Origin: DASQUK01 sp963756425
GTDB lineage: Bacteria; Actinomycetota; Acidimicrobiia; Acidimicrobiales; VFJN01
Direction of reading: 5' to 3'
NCBI GenBank assembly: GCA_963756425.1
Contig: CAVWNW010000019.1
Location: 1 to 64,000 of the forward strand
DNA length: 64,000 bases
Part shown: positions 29,971 through 42,386 of the stretch, one piece after another
Position numbering within the stretch: the first letter of the stretch is position 1
Layout of the letters: every line of letters begins with the position of its first letter
Program-made: the position numbers and the translations under genes
The notes under the pieces: model-generated
Database searches by the model: none
Told to the model about the DNA's origin: nothing
Seen by the model: the letters and a program-made list of their open reading frames with translations, nothing else

Positions 29971-30885
29971 GTGTGGCGCCGCGTCGTACTCGCCGTGAGC
30001 GCGACGCTCCTCCTTGCGTCGTGCGGCAGCGGGAACGGCGGCAGCGGGAACGGCGACGCCGGGCCGGGAGCCGGTGCCGACGAGCGGGCCAACGGGCCGC
30101 CGGCCGAGGGCCACCCTGACCATGACGGCCACCAGCACCGTGGGCACGACGCGGATGGTGCGGGCGGCGCCGTCGATCCCGGCGCCAACGGGCCGGGCGC
30201 CAACCCCGACTGTCCCGAGCGCGGCCACGGCCCGAGGCCCGAGGCGCCGCCCGTCGAAGCGGCCCGGCTCACCAGCGCCTCGCAGGGTGCGCTGCTGGCG
30301 CTGGCCCGGGAGAGCGAACCGCTGCCCTGCGGCGCCACCGCCGAGTGGGCGGCGCACGTTCGCGGCCACGCCCACGGCGTCGCACCGCCCGAGCGGGCGC
30401 TGTCGGGCGCCGACGCCACCGCATTCGCCGGCCAGTGGTCCGCGGCGGTCGCCGCCGCCACCCGCCTGGCAACCCCCGAGCGGGCGACATCTGCCGGCTA
30501 CGCCCAGGCGTCGGCGCAGGTGCCGGGCGTCGGCACCCACTGGATCAACTGGACACTGGTGGACGCGCCCTTCGACCCCGCCCGGCCCTCGATGCTGCTG
30601 TTCGACGAGGCGCCCGGTCGGCCCGCCCGCCTGGTCGGCTTCTCCTACTGGGTGCGCAGCGCCGGCGAGCCGGCCGGGTTCACCGGCGCCAACGACGCCT
30701 GGCACTCCCACCTCGGCCTGTGCTTCGTGCGCGGCCGGCTGTACCTCGAGGGGGTTCCGGCGGCGCTGGCCTGCCCCGGCACGTGGCTCAACGGCAGTGA
30801 CCTGTGGATGCTCCACGCGTGGGTCGTCCCCGGCCTGCCGAACGCCGGCGGACGGTTCGCGCCCACCAACCCCGCCGTTCCGTAG
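29971..30885 (+). CDS. His-rich secreted lipoprotein, function unknown
   Basis: A 304-residue protein starting with GTG, 13 bp after nadA. The signal peptide ends in the lipobox LLASC (residues 14-18). A Gly/Asn-rich and then His/Asp-rich linker (EGHPDHDGHQHRGHDADG, about 47-64) could bind metal. The folded part (about 95-304) has Cys residues at CGAT, LCFVRG and LACPG, and motifs VGTHWINWTLVD and DAWHSHLGLC. I do not recognise the family. The His/Asp clusters suggest a cell-surface metal-binding role, which is inference only. Confidence 0.75.
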   Translation: MWRRVVLAVSATLLLASCGSGNGGSGNGDAGPGAGADERANGPPAEGHPDHDGHQHRGHDADGAGGAVDPGANGPGANPDCPERGHGPRPEAPPVEAARLTSASQGALLALARESEPLPCGATAEWAAHVRGHAHGVAPPERALSGADATAFAGQWSAAVAAATRLATPERATSAGYAQASAQVPGVGTHWINWTLVDAPFDPARPSMLLFDEAPGRPARLVGFSYWVRSAGEPAGFTGANDAWHSHLGLCFVRGRLYLEGVPAALACPGTWLNGSDLWMLHAWVVPGLPNAGGRFAPTNPAVP

Positions 30886-30896
30886 CCGCCGGTCCG

Positions 30897-30920
30897 GGCG
30901 CGGGCCCTCAGGCCCGCGCC
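30897..30920. terminator. Bidirectional terminator-like hairpin between convergent genes
   Basis: A perfect 10-bp GC-rich stem (GGCGCGGGCC) with a CTCA loop lies between the lipoprotein stop (30885) and the converging GH65 gene. The GH65 stop codon (30908-30910) lies in the loop. No T-run is present on either strand, which is common in high-GC actinobacteria. Confidence 0.6.
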
Positions 30921-33274
30921 ACGTGCTCCGGGGACACGACCCGGGGTGTGGGCGCCCGCCCCGGGGGCTGCTCAGGGCGGGGCAACCGGGGTGGGCTTGG
31001 GATCGACCGGCGCTGGCGCTTGTCGCCCAGCTTGAAGGCCTTGGAATGGTGCTCGATGGTGATGGGGTCGCCGTCGCGGAGGTCGTAGGTCGCGTGCTCG
31101 TGGTCGACCGTGACGGCGATCCGCCGGCCCCGGTAGCGGACCCGGAACTCGAGGCGGCTGATGGCGCTCGGCAGCCGTGGCGCGAACCGCAACCGGCCGT
31201 CGCTGGCGCGCATGCCACCGAAGCCCTCGACCAGCCCCGTCCACGCCCCGGCGAGCGAGGCCATATGCAGGCCGTCGCCCGTGTTGTGCGACAGATCGGC
31301 CAGATCCACGAGTGCGGCCTCGCCCAGGTAGTCATACGCGAGCTCCAGGTGGCCGATCTCGGCGGCCATCACGGCCTGCGTGCACGCCGACAGCGACGAG
31401 TCGCGGACCGTCAGCGCCTCGTAGTACGCGAAGTCCCGCTGCTTCTCCTCCGTGGTGAAGGCGTCGCCCCGCAGGTGCAGCGCCAACACCAGGTCGGCCT
31501 GCTTCACCACCTGCTTGCGATAGAGGTCGAAGTACGGAAAGTGCAGGAGCAACGGGTATTGGTCGGGGCGGGTGTCCTCGAAGTCCCAGCGGGCGTGGTC
31601 GGTGAAGCGCTCGCTCTGCGGATGGACGCCGAGCCGCTCGTCGTAGGGGACGACCACCGCGGCCGCGGCGTCCCGCCACGACGCGGTCTCCTCGGGGGTG
31701 ACGCCCAGGCCGACGGCGACGTCGCGGTGGCGGGCCGCCACGTCGGCGGCCGCCCGCAGGTTCTGCTGCGCCATGAGGTTGGTGAAGACGTTGTTGTCGG
31801 CGACGGCGCTGTACTCGTCGGGCCCCGTCACGCCGTCGATGCGGAACCGGCCGTCCATGTCGTGATGGCCGAGGCTGCGCCACATCCGGGCGGTCTCGAC
31901 GAGCAGCTCCACGCCCACGTCTCGCTCGAAGTCCTCGTCCTGCGTGGCGTCGACGTACCGCACCACGGCGTCGGCGATGTCGGCGTTGATGTGGAAGGCG
32001 GCGGTGCCCGCCGGCCAGTAGCCGGACGACTCCCGGCCACGCAGCGTGCGCCACGGAAACGTGGCGCCGTCGAGGCCCAGCTCGCCGGCGCGCTCCTTGG
32101 CGATGGGGAGGGTGAGCTGCCGCCACCGCAAGGGATCCGCGGCGGATGTGGGGTGCGTGTAGGTCAGCACCGGCAGCACGAACGTCTCGGTGTCCCAGAA
32201 CGTGTGGCCGTCGTAGCCAGGACCGGTGAGGCCCTTGGCCGGTATCGGGCGCTGCTCGGCCCGGGCGCCGGCCTGCAGGATGTGGAAGAGCCCGAAGCGC
32301 ACGGCCTGTTGCACCTCGGCGTCCCCGTCGATCTCGACGTCGGCGCCGGCCCAGAACTCGTCGAGGTAGGCACGCTGTTCGGCCAGGAGCCCGTCCCAGC
32401 CGCTGAGCTGCGCCCCCGCGAGCGCGGCGACAACCTGATCGTGGAGCGCAGGGCGGGTTCGCTGGCTCGACCAGCCGTACGCAACGAACTTCACGACGCG
32501 CAGCCGCTCACCGGGTCGCAGCACCGTCGCGATCGTGAGGCGGCCGACATCGGAGGAGCTCGTCATCTCGTCGCTTGACTGCTCGGGCCCCTCGACCATG
32601 TGGTCGATCCCGGCGGCCATCCGCAGCCCGCTTTGCCGAGTGCGGTGCACGAGCACGGCCTGGTGGTTGCGCGCCGTGTGCTCCTCGCTCACCAGCGGGC
32701 TCTCGAGCGCCGCGGCGGCGCGCGGGTCCTTGCTCTGTGGAGGGAGCGCCTCGTTCGCCACCAGCTCGGACTGCAGGACGATGCGCAGCGGCTTGTCGTC
32801 GACCGGTTCAACCTCGTAGGCGATCGCGACGATCGCCCGCTGGGTGAGCGACACCATTCGGGTCGACGAGATACGCACCTGGTCGTGCGCCGGCGACGTC
32901 CACTGGACCCGACGGTTGAGGGTGCCGGCCCGCAGGTCGAGGACACGCTCGTGGCTGTCGAGCGTGCCGTAGCGGACGTCGAACGGCTCGTCGTCGACCA
33001 GCAGGCGGATGAGCTTGCCGTTGGTCACGTTGATGACGGTCTGTCCCGACTCCGGATAGCCGTAGCCCGCCTCCGCGTACGGCAACGGGCGGAGCTCGTA
33101 GAAGGAGTTCAGGTAGGTGCCAGGCAGGCCGTGCGGGTCTCCCTCGTCGAGGTTGCCACGCAACCCGATGTGGCCGTTCGACAGGGCGAACACCGACTCG
33201 CTGCGCGCCAACATGTCGAGATCGAGGCCGCGCTCCGTCACGCACCAGGGCTCGACCAGGTACCCGTGGGTCAC
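30908..33274 (-). CDS. Glycoside hydrolase family 65 disaccharide phosphorylase
   Basis: A 788-residue cytoplasmic enzyme of the maltose/trehalose/kojibiose phosphorylase family, splitting an alpha-glucoside with phosphate to beta-glucose 1-phosphate. The N-terminal beta domain starts with LARSESVFALSNGHIGLRGN. The (alpha/alpha)6 barrel has GHTFWDTETFVLP near 345 and the general-acid Glu in TGPDEYSAV near 485. Phosphate-site residues follow at about 600-660. The disaccharide cannot be assigned from sequence. Its start overlaps the stop of the HAD phosphatase gene by 4 bp, and that partner would convert the beta-glucose 1-phosphate produced. Confidence 0.9.
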   Translation of the reverse strand: MTHGYLVEPWCVTERGLDLDMLARSESVFALSNGHIGLRGNLDEGDPHGLPGTYLNSFYELRPLPYAEAGYGYPESGQTVINVTNGKLIRLLVDDEPFDVRYGTLDSHERVLDLRAGTLNRRVQWTSPAHDQVRISSTRMVSLTQRAIVAIAYEVEPVDDKPLRIVLQSELVANEALPPQSKDPRAAAALESPLVSEEHTARNHQAVLVHRTRQSGLRMAAGIDHMVEGPEQSSDEMTSSSDVGRLTIATVLRPGERLRVVKFVAYGWSSQRTRPALHDQVVAALAGAQLSGWDGLLAEQRAYLDEFWAGADVEIDGDAEVQQAVRFGLFHILQAGARAEQRPIPAKGLTGPGYDGHTFWDTETFVLPVLTYTHPTSAADPLRWRQLTLPIAKERAGELGLDGATFPWRTLRGRESSGYWPAGTAAFHINADIADAVVRYVDATQDEDFERDVGVELLVETARMWRSLGHHDMDGRFRIDGVTGPDEYSAVADNNVFTNLMAQQNLRAAADVAARHRDVAVGLGVTPEETASWRDAAAAVVVPYDERLGVHPQSERFTDHARWDFEDTRPDQYPLLLHFPYFDLYRKQVVKQADLVLALHLRGDAFTTEEKQRDFAYYEALTVRDSSLSACTQAVMAAEIGHLELAYDYLGEAALVDLADLSHNTGDGLHMASLAGAWTGLVEGFGGMRASDGRLRFAPRLPSAISRLEFRVRYRGRRIAVTVDHEHATYDLRDGDPITIEHHSKAFKLGDKRQRRSIPSPPRLPRPEQPPGRAPTPRVVSPEHVARA

Positions 33275-34014
33275 CCGTCCTCCATGAGCTCGCTGAGGTC
33301 GGACACGACCACGTCGGCGCCGTGGCGCCGCAGCTCGTCCGCCTGCCCCACCCGATCGACGCCCACCACCAGTGCGAAGCCGCCGGCGCGACCGGCCTCG
33401 ACCCCGGCGAGCGCGTCCTCGAACACCGCGGCGCTTTCGGGCCCAACCCCCAGGGCTGCGGCGCCGGCCAGGAACGTGTCGGGTGCCGGCTTGCCGGCGA
33501 GGTGACGCTCGGCGGCGACGATGCCGTCGATGCGGGCGTCGAACAGGTGGCTGATCCGTGCGGCGTCGAGCACCTCAGCGGTGTTGGCGCTGGACGAGAC
33601 CACGGCCGAGTGCAGACCGGCGTCCCGGACGGCCTGCGCATAGCGCACCGAGCCGTCGTACACCTCGACGCCGCGCTCGCGCAGCATGCGCAGCACCAGG
33701 TCGTTCTTCCGGTTGCTCAGGCCGTGCACCGTCAGTTTCCCGGGGGGATCGTCGGGCGAGCCCTCGGGCAGGTCGATGCCGCGGGACTGGAGGAAGCTGC
33801 GCGTCCCCTCCAGGCGGGGCCGGCCGTCGACGTAGTTGTCATAGTCGGCGCCCGCGTCGAACGGCACGAACTCGCCGCCCGTGCGGGTCGCCCACTCGCG
33901 GAGGAACTCGTCGAACATCTGCTTCCACGCGGCCGCGTGGACGGAGGCGGTGCGCGTCAGCACACCGTCGAGGTCGAACAGGCAGGCGGTGACGCCGGAC
34001 GGGAGGCCGAACAC
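33271..34014 (-). CDS. HAD-superfamily beta-phosphoglucomutase-like protein
   Basis: A 247-residue HAD hydrolase-fold protein. Motif I is FDLDGVLTRTASVHAAAW (nucleophile Asp at about 14, mutase-type cap start), with VVSSSANT as motif II, the Lys in AGKPAPDTF as motif III and VFEDALAGVEAG as motif IV. Coupling to a GH65 phosphorylase strongly suggests conversion of beta-glucose 1-phosphate to glucose 6-phosphate. A phosphatase role is possible, because phosphatases and mutases share these motifs. It is 12 bp downstream of uvrA. Confidence 0.88.
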   Translation of the reverse strand: MFGLPSGVTACLFDLDGVLTRTASVHAAAWKQMFDEFLREWATRTGGEFVPFDAGADYDNYVDGRPRLEGTRSFLQSRGIDLPEGSPDDPPGKLTVHGLSNRKNDLVLRMLRERGVEVYDGSVRYAQAVRDAGLHSAVVSSSANTAEVLDAARISHLFDARIDGIVAAERHLAGKPAPDTFLAGAAALGVGPESAAVFEDALAGVEAGRAGGFALVVGVDRVGQADELRRHGADVVVSDLSELMEDG

Positions 34015-34026
34015 GCGGCCTGTCTA

Positions 34027-36918
<2,892 letters not shown>

Positions 36919-36988
36919 GAAGTTAGAGGCTATCGCCCCGGCACACCTGAGGAACGCATGTTCGATGGCGCCGGCGGGCGCCCCGTGG

Positions 36989-37738
36989 CTAGCGGAGGAC
37001 CAGCAGGTCCATGCCGAGCGGCCACGGCCGCTCGCCGGCCGCCATCGCCCTTTCGATCGCGGCGATTCCCTTGTCCCACTCCTCGTCGTCGAGGTCGACG
37101 AGGGCGGAATCGCTGCGCCGCATCACCGGCAGCAGGCCCAGCAGCTCCTCGTAGGTGTCGAAGGTGGGCTCGCGGACGCGCTCGATCGCCTCGAACACGA
37201 AGCCGACGTCCTCGAAGGCCGTGATGACCCGGCCGAGCCGCGGCCACGTCTCCGCAACACGCATGGCCCCCGGGAACAGCTGGAACAGCTCGATCTCGTC
37301 CTGCCGGCCCGGGTAGCCGCTGCGGATCAGGATCAGGCCCCCCGGCTCGATGACTCTGCGCAGCTCGCGGGCCGCGAGCGAGAGATCCGGGAACTGATGG
37401 ATGACCGTCGACAGCCAGGCCGCACCGACCGACTCGTCGGGAAGCGGCAGCGCCCCGGCGTGCCCGGGCAGGTACTCGACCCGCGGGTGCGGGTGTGCCA
37501 CCGACGCCCGGGCCCGCATGCCGTCGGACGGCTCGACCGCGTGGATCCGGCTGCCGAAGCCGTCGGCGAGGGCCTTCGACCAGATGCCCGTTCCCGAGCC
37601 GACGTCGACCATCGCGAATGGGGGTGGGTCCGACAGGTAACAGCGCAAACGTTCGCACCAGACTCGCTGTGCCTCGGGCTGGCGGTCCCGCACTCTGTCG
37701 AAGTCTCTGCCCACCTCGTCGTACGCGACGTGGCTCAC
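36989..37738 (-). CDS. Class I SAM-dependent methyltransferase
   Basis: A 249-residue methyltransferase with motif I AMVDVGSGTGIWSKAL near residue 42, the post-I acidic residue in HAVEPSDGM, and VGAAWLSTVIHQFPD near 102. The substrate is unknown. GTG at 37738 is preferred because GGGGAGAGG lies just before it. Another GTG at 37789 lacks a good ribosome-binding site. It sits between uvrB and uvrA on the same strand, with no evidence of a repair role. Confidence 0.82.
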   Translation of the reverse strand: MSHVAYDEVGRDFDRVRDRQPEAQRVWCERLRCYLSDPPPFAMVDVGSGTGIWSKALADGFGSRIHAVEPSDGMRARASVAHPHPRVEYLPGHAGALPLPDESVGAAWLSTVIHQFPDLSLAARELRRVIEPGGLILIRSGYPGRQDEIELFQLFPGAMRVAETWPRLGRVITAFEDVGFVFEAIERVREPTFDTYEELLGLLPVMRRSDSALVDLDDEEWDKGIAAIERAMAAGERPWPLGMDLLVLR

Positions 37739-37852
37739 GCGTCCTCTCCCCTGGTCGGTGGCGTAACCCGGCGTCCATGTGATGGACACCTGGAATCCAC
37801 CATCGTGCCACGTTCGGGCCGCCGGGACCCGGCCCGCGCCCCTCGCCAGGGC

Positions 37853-39892
37853 TCACACCCCTGCCTCCCGCAGCTCGCGCTTGAGCTCGCCGACCTCGTC
37901 GCGCAGCCGGGCCGCGTACTCGAAGCGCAGGTCGGCGGCCGCCTCGTGCATCTCCTCCTCGAGCGTCTGGATCAGGCGCCCCAGTTCCGTGGGCGGCAGG
38001 TCGGCCAGCTCGGTGCGCAGCCTCTCGCCCGCACCCGGCCGCGCCCGCCGCCTCCCCTGCCCGGGCACCGGCGCGCCCTCCACGGGCCGAAGATGGGCGA
38101 GGATGTCATTGACCGCCTTGCGGATGCTCTGCGGCTCGATGCCGTTCTCGGCGTTGTAGGCGATCTGCAGTTGTCGGCGGCGCTGCGTCTCGCCGATGGC
38201 CCGGCGCATCGAGTCGGTGACGGCGTCGGCGTACATGATCACCTGGCCGTCGACGTTGCGGGCGGCCCTGCCGATGGTCTGGATCAAGGAGGTGTCGCTC
38301 CGGAGGAAGCCCTCCTTGTCGGCGTCGAGGATCGCCACCAGCGACACCTCGGGCAGGTCGAGACCCTCCCGCAGCAGGTTGATGCCCACCAGCACGTCGA
38401 ACTCGCCGAGCCGGAGCGCCCGGAGGATCTCGATGCGCTCGATGGTGTCGATGTTGGAGTGCAGGTAGCGCACCCGCAGCCCCTGCTCGAGCAGGTAATC
38501 GCTGAGGTCCTCGGCCATCTTCTTGGTCAGCGTGGTGACCAGGACCCGCTGGTCACTCTCGATGCGGGCGCTGATCTCGGCCATGAGGTCGTCGATCTGG
38601 CCCTTGGTGGGCTTCACGATGACCTCGGGGTCGACCAGGCCGGTGGGCCGCACGATCTGCTCCACGACCTGTGACGACACGTCGAGCTCATAGGCCCCCG
38701 GCGTGGCGGAGAGGAAGACCACCTGGTTGACGCGGTCGATGAACTCGTCGAACTGGAGGGGGCGGTTGTCGGCCGCCGACGGCAGGCGGAACCCGTGCTC
38801 GATCAGCTGCAGCTTGCGCGACCGGTCGCCCTCGTACTGGCCGTGGAGCTGGGGCACCGCCACATGGCTCTCGTCGATGACACACAGGTAGTCGTCGGGG
38901 AAGAAGTCGAGCAGCGTGTTGGGCGTCTCGCCCGGGCTGCGTCCGTCGATGGGCGCCGAGTAGTTCTCGATGCCGCTGCAGTAGCCGACCTCCTGCATCA
39001 TCTCGAGGTCGTACTGCGTGCGCATGCGGAGGCGCTGGGCCTCGAGCAGCTTGCCTCCCTTCTCGAACCAGGCGAGGCGCTCCGCCAGCTCGGCCTCGAT
39101 GCGCGCGATGGCCTTCTGCATGCGCTCGGCCCCCGCGACGTAGTGGGTGGCGGGGTAGATCCAGAGGTCCTCGAGGGTGCGGATCTGCTCGCCGGTGACC
39201 GGGTCGACGACCGTGATCCGCTCGATCTCGTCGCCGAACAGCTCGATGCGGAGGATGGTCTCCTCGTACGCGGGGTGGACCTCGATCGTGTCGCCCCGCA
39301 CCCGGAACCGCCCACGGGTCAGGTTGGCGTCGTTGCGGTCGTACTGCATGTCGACGAGCTTGCGGAGGAAGTCCCGCTGGTCGATGTGGTCGCCCAGCAG
39401 GTGGAAGAGGACGTTCTCGCGGTACTCCTCGGGCGAGCCCAGGCCGTAGATGCACGACACGGACGCCACCACGATGACGTCGCGCCGCGTGAGGAGGGCG
39501 GCCGTGGCCGAGTGGCGCAGCCGGTCGATCTCGTCGTTGATCGACGAGTCCTTCTCGATGTAGGTGTCGGTCGAGGCGATGTAGGCCTCGGGCTGGTAGT
39601 AGTCGTAATAGCTGACGAAGTACTCGACCCGGTTGTCGGGGAAGAACTCCCGGAACTCGTTGGCGAGCTGGGCCGCCAGCGACTTGTTGGGGGCGATGAC
39701 CAGGGTCGGCTTCTGGACCTGCTCGATGGTCCAGGCGATGGTGGCGCTCTTGCCGGACCCGGTGATGCCGAGGAGCGTCTGGTAGCGCTCGCCGTTGCCG
39801 ATGCCCTCGCTGAGCGCGGCGACGGCGGCCGGCTGGTCGCCGGCCGGGGCGAACTCGGACACCATGCGGAACGGTGACGTGCGGGTGGCCAT
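37853..39892 (-). CDS. uvrB: Excinuclease ABC subunit B
   Basis: A 679-residue superfamily 2 helicase-like protein of nucleotide excision repair. Walker A is GITGSGKSATIAW near 42, followed by the beta-hairpin region YYDYYQPEAYI and the DEAD-like box VIDESHV near 330. SATPG is motif III and QTIGRAARN is motif VI. A C-terminal UVR domain (AAADLRFEYAARLRDEV) is present. The ATG at 39892 starts MATRTSPFRMVSEF. The divergent crp-family gene begins about 30 bp away, so the promoters are closely packed. Confidence 0.96.
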   Translation of the reverse strand: MATRTSPFRMVSEFAPAGDQPAAVAALSEGIGNGERYQTLLGITGSGKSATIAWTIEQVQKPTLVIAPNKSLAAQLANEFREFFPDNRVEYFVSYYDYYQPEAYIASTDTYIEKDSSINDEIDRLRHSATAALLTRRDVIVVASVSCIYGLGSPEEYRENVLFHLLGDHIDQRDFLRKLVDMQYDRNDANLTRGRFRVRGDTIEVHPAYEETILRIELFGDEIERITVVDPVTGEQIRTLEDLWIYPATHYVAGAERMQKAIARIEAELAERLAWFEKGGKLLEAQRLRMRTQYDLEMMQEVGYCSGIENYSAPIDGRSPGETPNTLLDFFPDDYLCVIDESHVAVPQLHGQYEGDRSRKLQLIEHGFRLPSAADNRPLQFDEFIDRVNQVVFLSATPGAYELDVSSQVVEQIVRPTGLVDPEVIVKPTKGQIDDLMAEISARIESDQRVLVTTLTKKMAEDLSDYLLEQGLRVRYLHSNIDTIERIEILRALRLGEFDVLVGINLLREGLDLPEVSLVAILDADKEGFLRSDTSLIQTIGRAARNVDGQVIMYADAVTDSMRRAIGETQRRRQLQIAYNAENGIEPQSIRKAVNDILAHLRPVEGAPVPGQGRRRARPGAGERLRTELADLPPTELGRLIQTLEEEMHEAAADLRFEYAARLRDEVGELKRELREAGV

Positions 39893-39922
39893 CGCTGTTG
39901 GAATCTACCGGTGAGGTGTGAC

Positions 39923-40723
39923 ATGCCGTCCCCCAGGGATCGGTCGCTCCGGTGGGCATCACTGCGGCGAACCGGGAAAACCCGGGAGGCCCTGGTCAGG
40001 GCGGTTAACGTGCGGGCCGTGGCGGAGCTTCCTGCCGTCGGCAGCTTTCTGGGCTTGCTGGCGGCCGACGAACGGACGGCGCTCGGGGAGATCGGGCACG
40101 CCCGGTCCTACCGGCGGGGCGAGCGAATGATCATGGAGGGCGACCAGAACGACATCACCTATCTCGTCCTCGAGGGGCGGGTGCGTGTGTTCACGGGCAC
40201 GCCCGAAGGCAGCGAGGTCACGCTGTGCGTGCGCGGCCCGGGCGACCTCATCGGCGAGATGGGAGCCCTCGACCCGGGTGAGCGCCGTTCGGCAAGCGTC
40301 ATCGCGCTGGAGCCGGTGCGCTGCCGGGTCATCGCCGCGCGCGAGCTGCAGGCGTTCCTCGAGGCACATCCGCGCTCGACGCTGGCGCTGTTGCGGCTGG
40401 TCATCGGCCGGCTGCGGGGCGCCGACCGCCGCCGGACCGAGTTCGGGCCCTACGACGCCACCCGCCGCCTGGCCCGCGTGCTCATGGAGGCCGCCGACGA
40501 GTCCGCCGCCGCGCCCTCACCCGGGCGACGACGCGACCGCGACGGCTCGGGCGTGCAGCTCGGGCTCGCGCTGTCGCAGCACGAGCTGTCGGGCCTCATC
40601 GGCGCCTCGCGGGAGTCGGTGGCGCGCGGCATGGCCGAGCTGCGCCGCCGCGGGCTGGTGACCACCGGACGCCGGTCCGTGACCATCCTCGACGCCGACG
40701 GCCTGCGCAGCTTCGCCGGCTGA
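39923..40723 (+). CDS. Crp/Fnr-family transcriptional regulator
   Basis: A 266-residue regulator. The cyclic-nucleotide-binding beta barrel covers about residues 36-150 (RGERMIMEGDQNDITYLVLEGRVRVF, with GEMGALDPGERRSASV at the phosphate cassette). A helix-turn-helix lies near 215-250 (LSQHELSGLIGASRESVARGM). The cassette keeps GE and the Arg of RRSAS, so nucleotide binding is plausible. No Cys cluster of Fnr type is seen. The start is uncertain. ATG 39923 has GAGGTG nearby, but GTG 40019 would give a standard N-terminus. It is divergent from uvrB. Confidence 0.88.
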   Translation: MPSPRDRSLRWASLRRTGKTREALVRAVNVRAVAELPAVGSFLGLLAADERTALGEIGHARSYRRGERMIMEGDQNDITYLVLEGRVRVFTGTPEGSEVTLCVRGPGDLIGEMGALDPGERRSASVIALEPVRCRVIAARELQAFLEAHPRSTLALLRLVIGRLRGADRRRTEFGPYDATRRLARVLMEAADESAAAPSPGRRRDRDGSGVQLGLALSQHELSGLIGASRESVARGMAELRRRGLVTTGRRSVTILDADGLRSFAG

Positions 40724-41081
40724 TCCGGTCAGTACCACGCGGTGTGACCGCGGGCACGCGCGAACTGTGTCGTATGACACCGACCACCGGTCCCGGATGC
40801 CGGACCATGGGTCCTGGCGTGGGAGCGGTTCGGCGCCAGCCCGGGAGGAAGCTGTCGCCTCCCGAGCCGGTGGGCGGACCGGTCCCCGCCGTACCGGTCG
40901 GGATACACGGTGGGCTACCCCCGGCCGGTGCGGCGCGTCTGGGGTCAGAGCGGCCCGTCTCTTCCCGAACTTGCCACAGCTAGCGCTGCTATGGCAGCGC
41001 TTTCCACGACAAGTTCGTGGTTGGGTGAGGGCACACCCCCTGCCGCTCGACACCGGGCCGGCGCGCATGCACACTCGAACC
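40724..41081. other. Intergenic region with palindromic repeat
   Basis: About 360 bp without a convincing gene. It holds the third 60-bp-class palindrome (40964-41020) and the upstream region of the small gene at 41082. Open frames across it read through the repeat and look accidental. Confidence 0.5.
40964..41020. repeat. 57-bp palindromic repeat, copy 3 (arms a-b)
   Basis: The left arm resembles the 'a' arm of copies 1 and 2 with three changes (CGAACTTGCCACAGCTAGCG). The right arm is the complement of the 'b' arm of copy 2 (CGCTTTCCACGACAAGTTCG). The centre again holds a CTGCTATGGCAG core. Confidence 0.8.
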
Positions 41082-41393
41082 ATGGGGGATGGACCCGCTT
41101 TCAGGCGCCGCGTCCTCATCGAGGACGCCCGCCGAGACGGCAGCTACCTGCGCACGACCTGGCACGCGGAGAGGCGCGCCTTCGTCGTGAGCACCTGGCG
41201 GGGCGAGGTGTGCACCGGGGCGGTCCGGGTGCCGGTAGCCGCCGCCGGGGAGCTGGCCCGCCTGCTCATCGACGGCCTGGCCCACGCGGCGACGGCCCAC
41301 CCTCCCGCCGCTCCCTCGGCCAAGACTCGCGGGCGTCCCGACGTGCTGGCCCGCGCGCGGGCCTGGCTCCAGCGACTCCGGCTGAGCGCGTAG
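41082..41393 (+). CDS. Small conserved-looking hypothetical protein
   Basis: A 103-residue protein, not recognised. It starts MGDGPAFRRRVLIEDARRDG. A compact segment (about 10-60: SYLRTTWHAERRAFVVSTWRG, then a hydrophobic AAGELARLLIDGLAHAA) looks like one small beta-sheet-plus-helix domain. A basic tail follows (RARAWLQRLRL). No Cys and no membrane helix. An ATG 15 bases upstream is also possible. The composition is protein-like, so it is probably real. It converges on a broken gene at 41415. Confidence 0.55.
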   Translation: MGDGPAFRRRVLIEDARRDGSYLRTTWHAERRAFVVSTWRGEVCTGAVRVPVAAAGELARLLIDGLAHAATAHPPAAPSAKTRGRPDVLARARAWLQRLRLSA

Positions 41394-41414
41394 GTTGCGG
41401 CCCGCCCGGGGCGG

Positions 41415-42288
41415 TCAGGCGACGTCCGCGGTCGACGGCGCCGGATCGAGGTGGTACCGGTGATAGCGACCGCCGCGGGCGGCCCCTCGACCGAAGTAGT
41501 GCCACTCGGGAAAGTTGAAGTCTGACGTCACCGAGCGAGGCAGGAGCATGACGGCCCGCAGGAACTCGTCGAGGTCGTCGACGGCGTACAGGTTGACCTC
41601 GTAGCCCCACCCGTCGAGCTGGTCGAGCAACAGGGCGATAGGCCCCGTGTCCCAGGCGAGCGAGAAGCGACCGATGCCCCACTCCGCCAGCTCGTCGAGC
41701 GCAGCCCGGGCCCGGCGTGGGTTCACCATGATCGCGGGGGCGAGCGCGTCGATCGGGCACTGCACGGTGGCCGCGGGGTATGCCCACCGCACGCGCCCGA
41801 ACGCCTCCCGGCCCAGCACATCCACGCGCCCGTTGAACCACAGGTCGTTCGCGGCTGCGCCGCTGTGGCCCACCAGTTCCAGCAGCTCGTCGGGTGAGGT
41901 CCGGCTCCTTGACGTCGAGCTTGACGCCCTTGCCGCCGGTGAGCGCCACGGAGGAACTCGTCGGCCATTAGTCCTGCCGGCTGGCCACGGGCCCCTGGGG
42001 GCGTCGAGCTCGCGAAGGGTCGTGGCGGAGCGCCAGGCGTCCCGCGGGGTCGCGCCGGACGTCACACTCGCCCCACCGCACCGGCGAGGCCAGGAAGTGA
42101 CGCAGGTTGGCGCGGTCGTTTACGCCGTGCCACACAAGCTCCACGCAGTCGGGCAGGTCGGCCTCACCGATGGGCTGACGCAGCTCCCGCTGACCGTCGG
42201 CGAGGGTGCCTCGCGCCGGCGTGCACCGCCAATCGTGGAGCGTTTCGCGGAGCGTCGGGCCAGCGAGGAAGCGCGTCCAGTCAGACAT
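41415..42288 (-). pseudogene. Broken menorin/FAM151-like protein gene (PF10223 type)
   Basis: From ATG 42288 the first frame gives CVELVWHGVNDRANLRHFL, WGECDV and LALRHDP. These match the family's W-HaxNs start and acidic metal-site-like EADV region. A stop codon (near 41968) and two frame changes (about 41905-42000) interrupt it, with ALTGGKGVKLDVKEPD recoverable between them. The last frame gives SPDELLELVGHSG and NDLWFNGRVDVLG through to stop 41415, matching the GIKLDFK and VWINADI regions. The parts are in order and together would make about 290 residues, so it is a recently broken gene or a poorly called region. Confidence 0.6.
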
Positions 42289-42386
42289 CGCTGCGCGCAA
42301 CGTAACGAGCGACCGTGAACGGCCAGTGAGGCCCCGGTGTCGCGCGGGGGATCGGCGCGCGAACGGCTGTGGCGCAGCTCGGTGGG

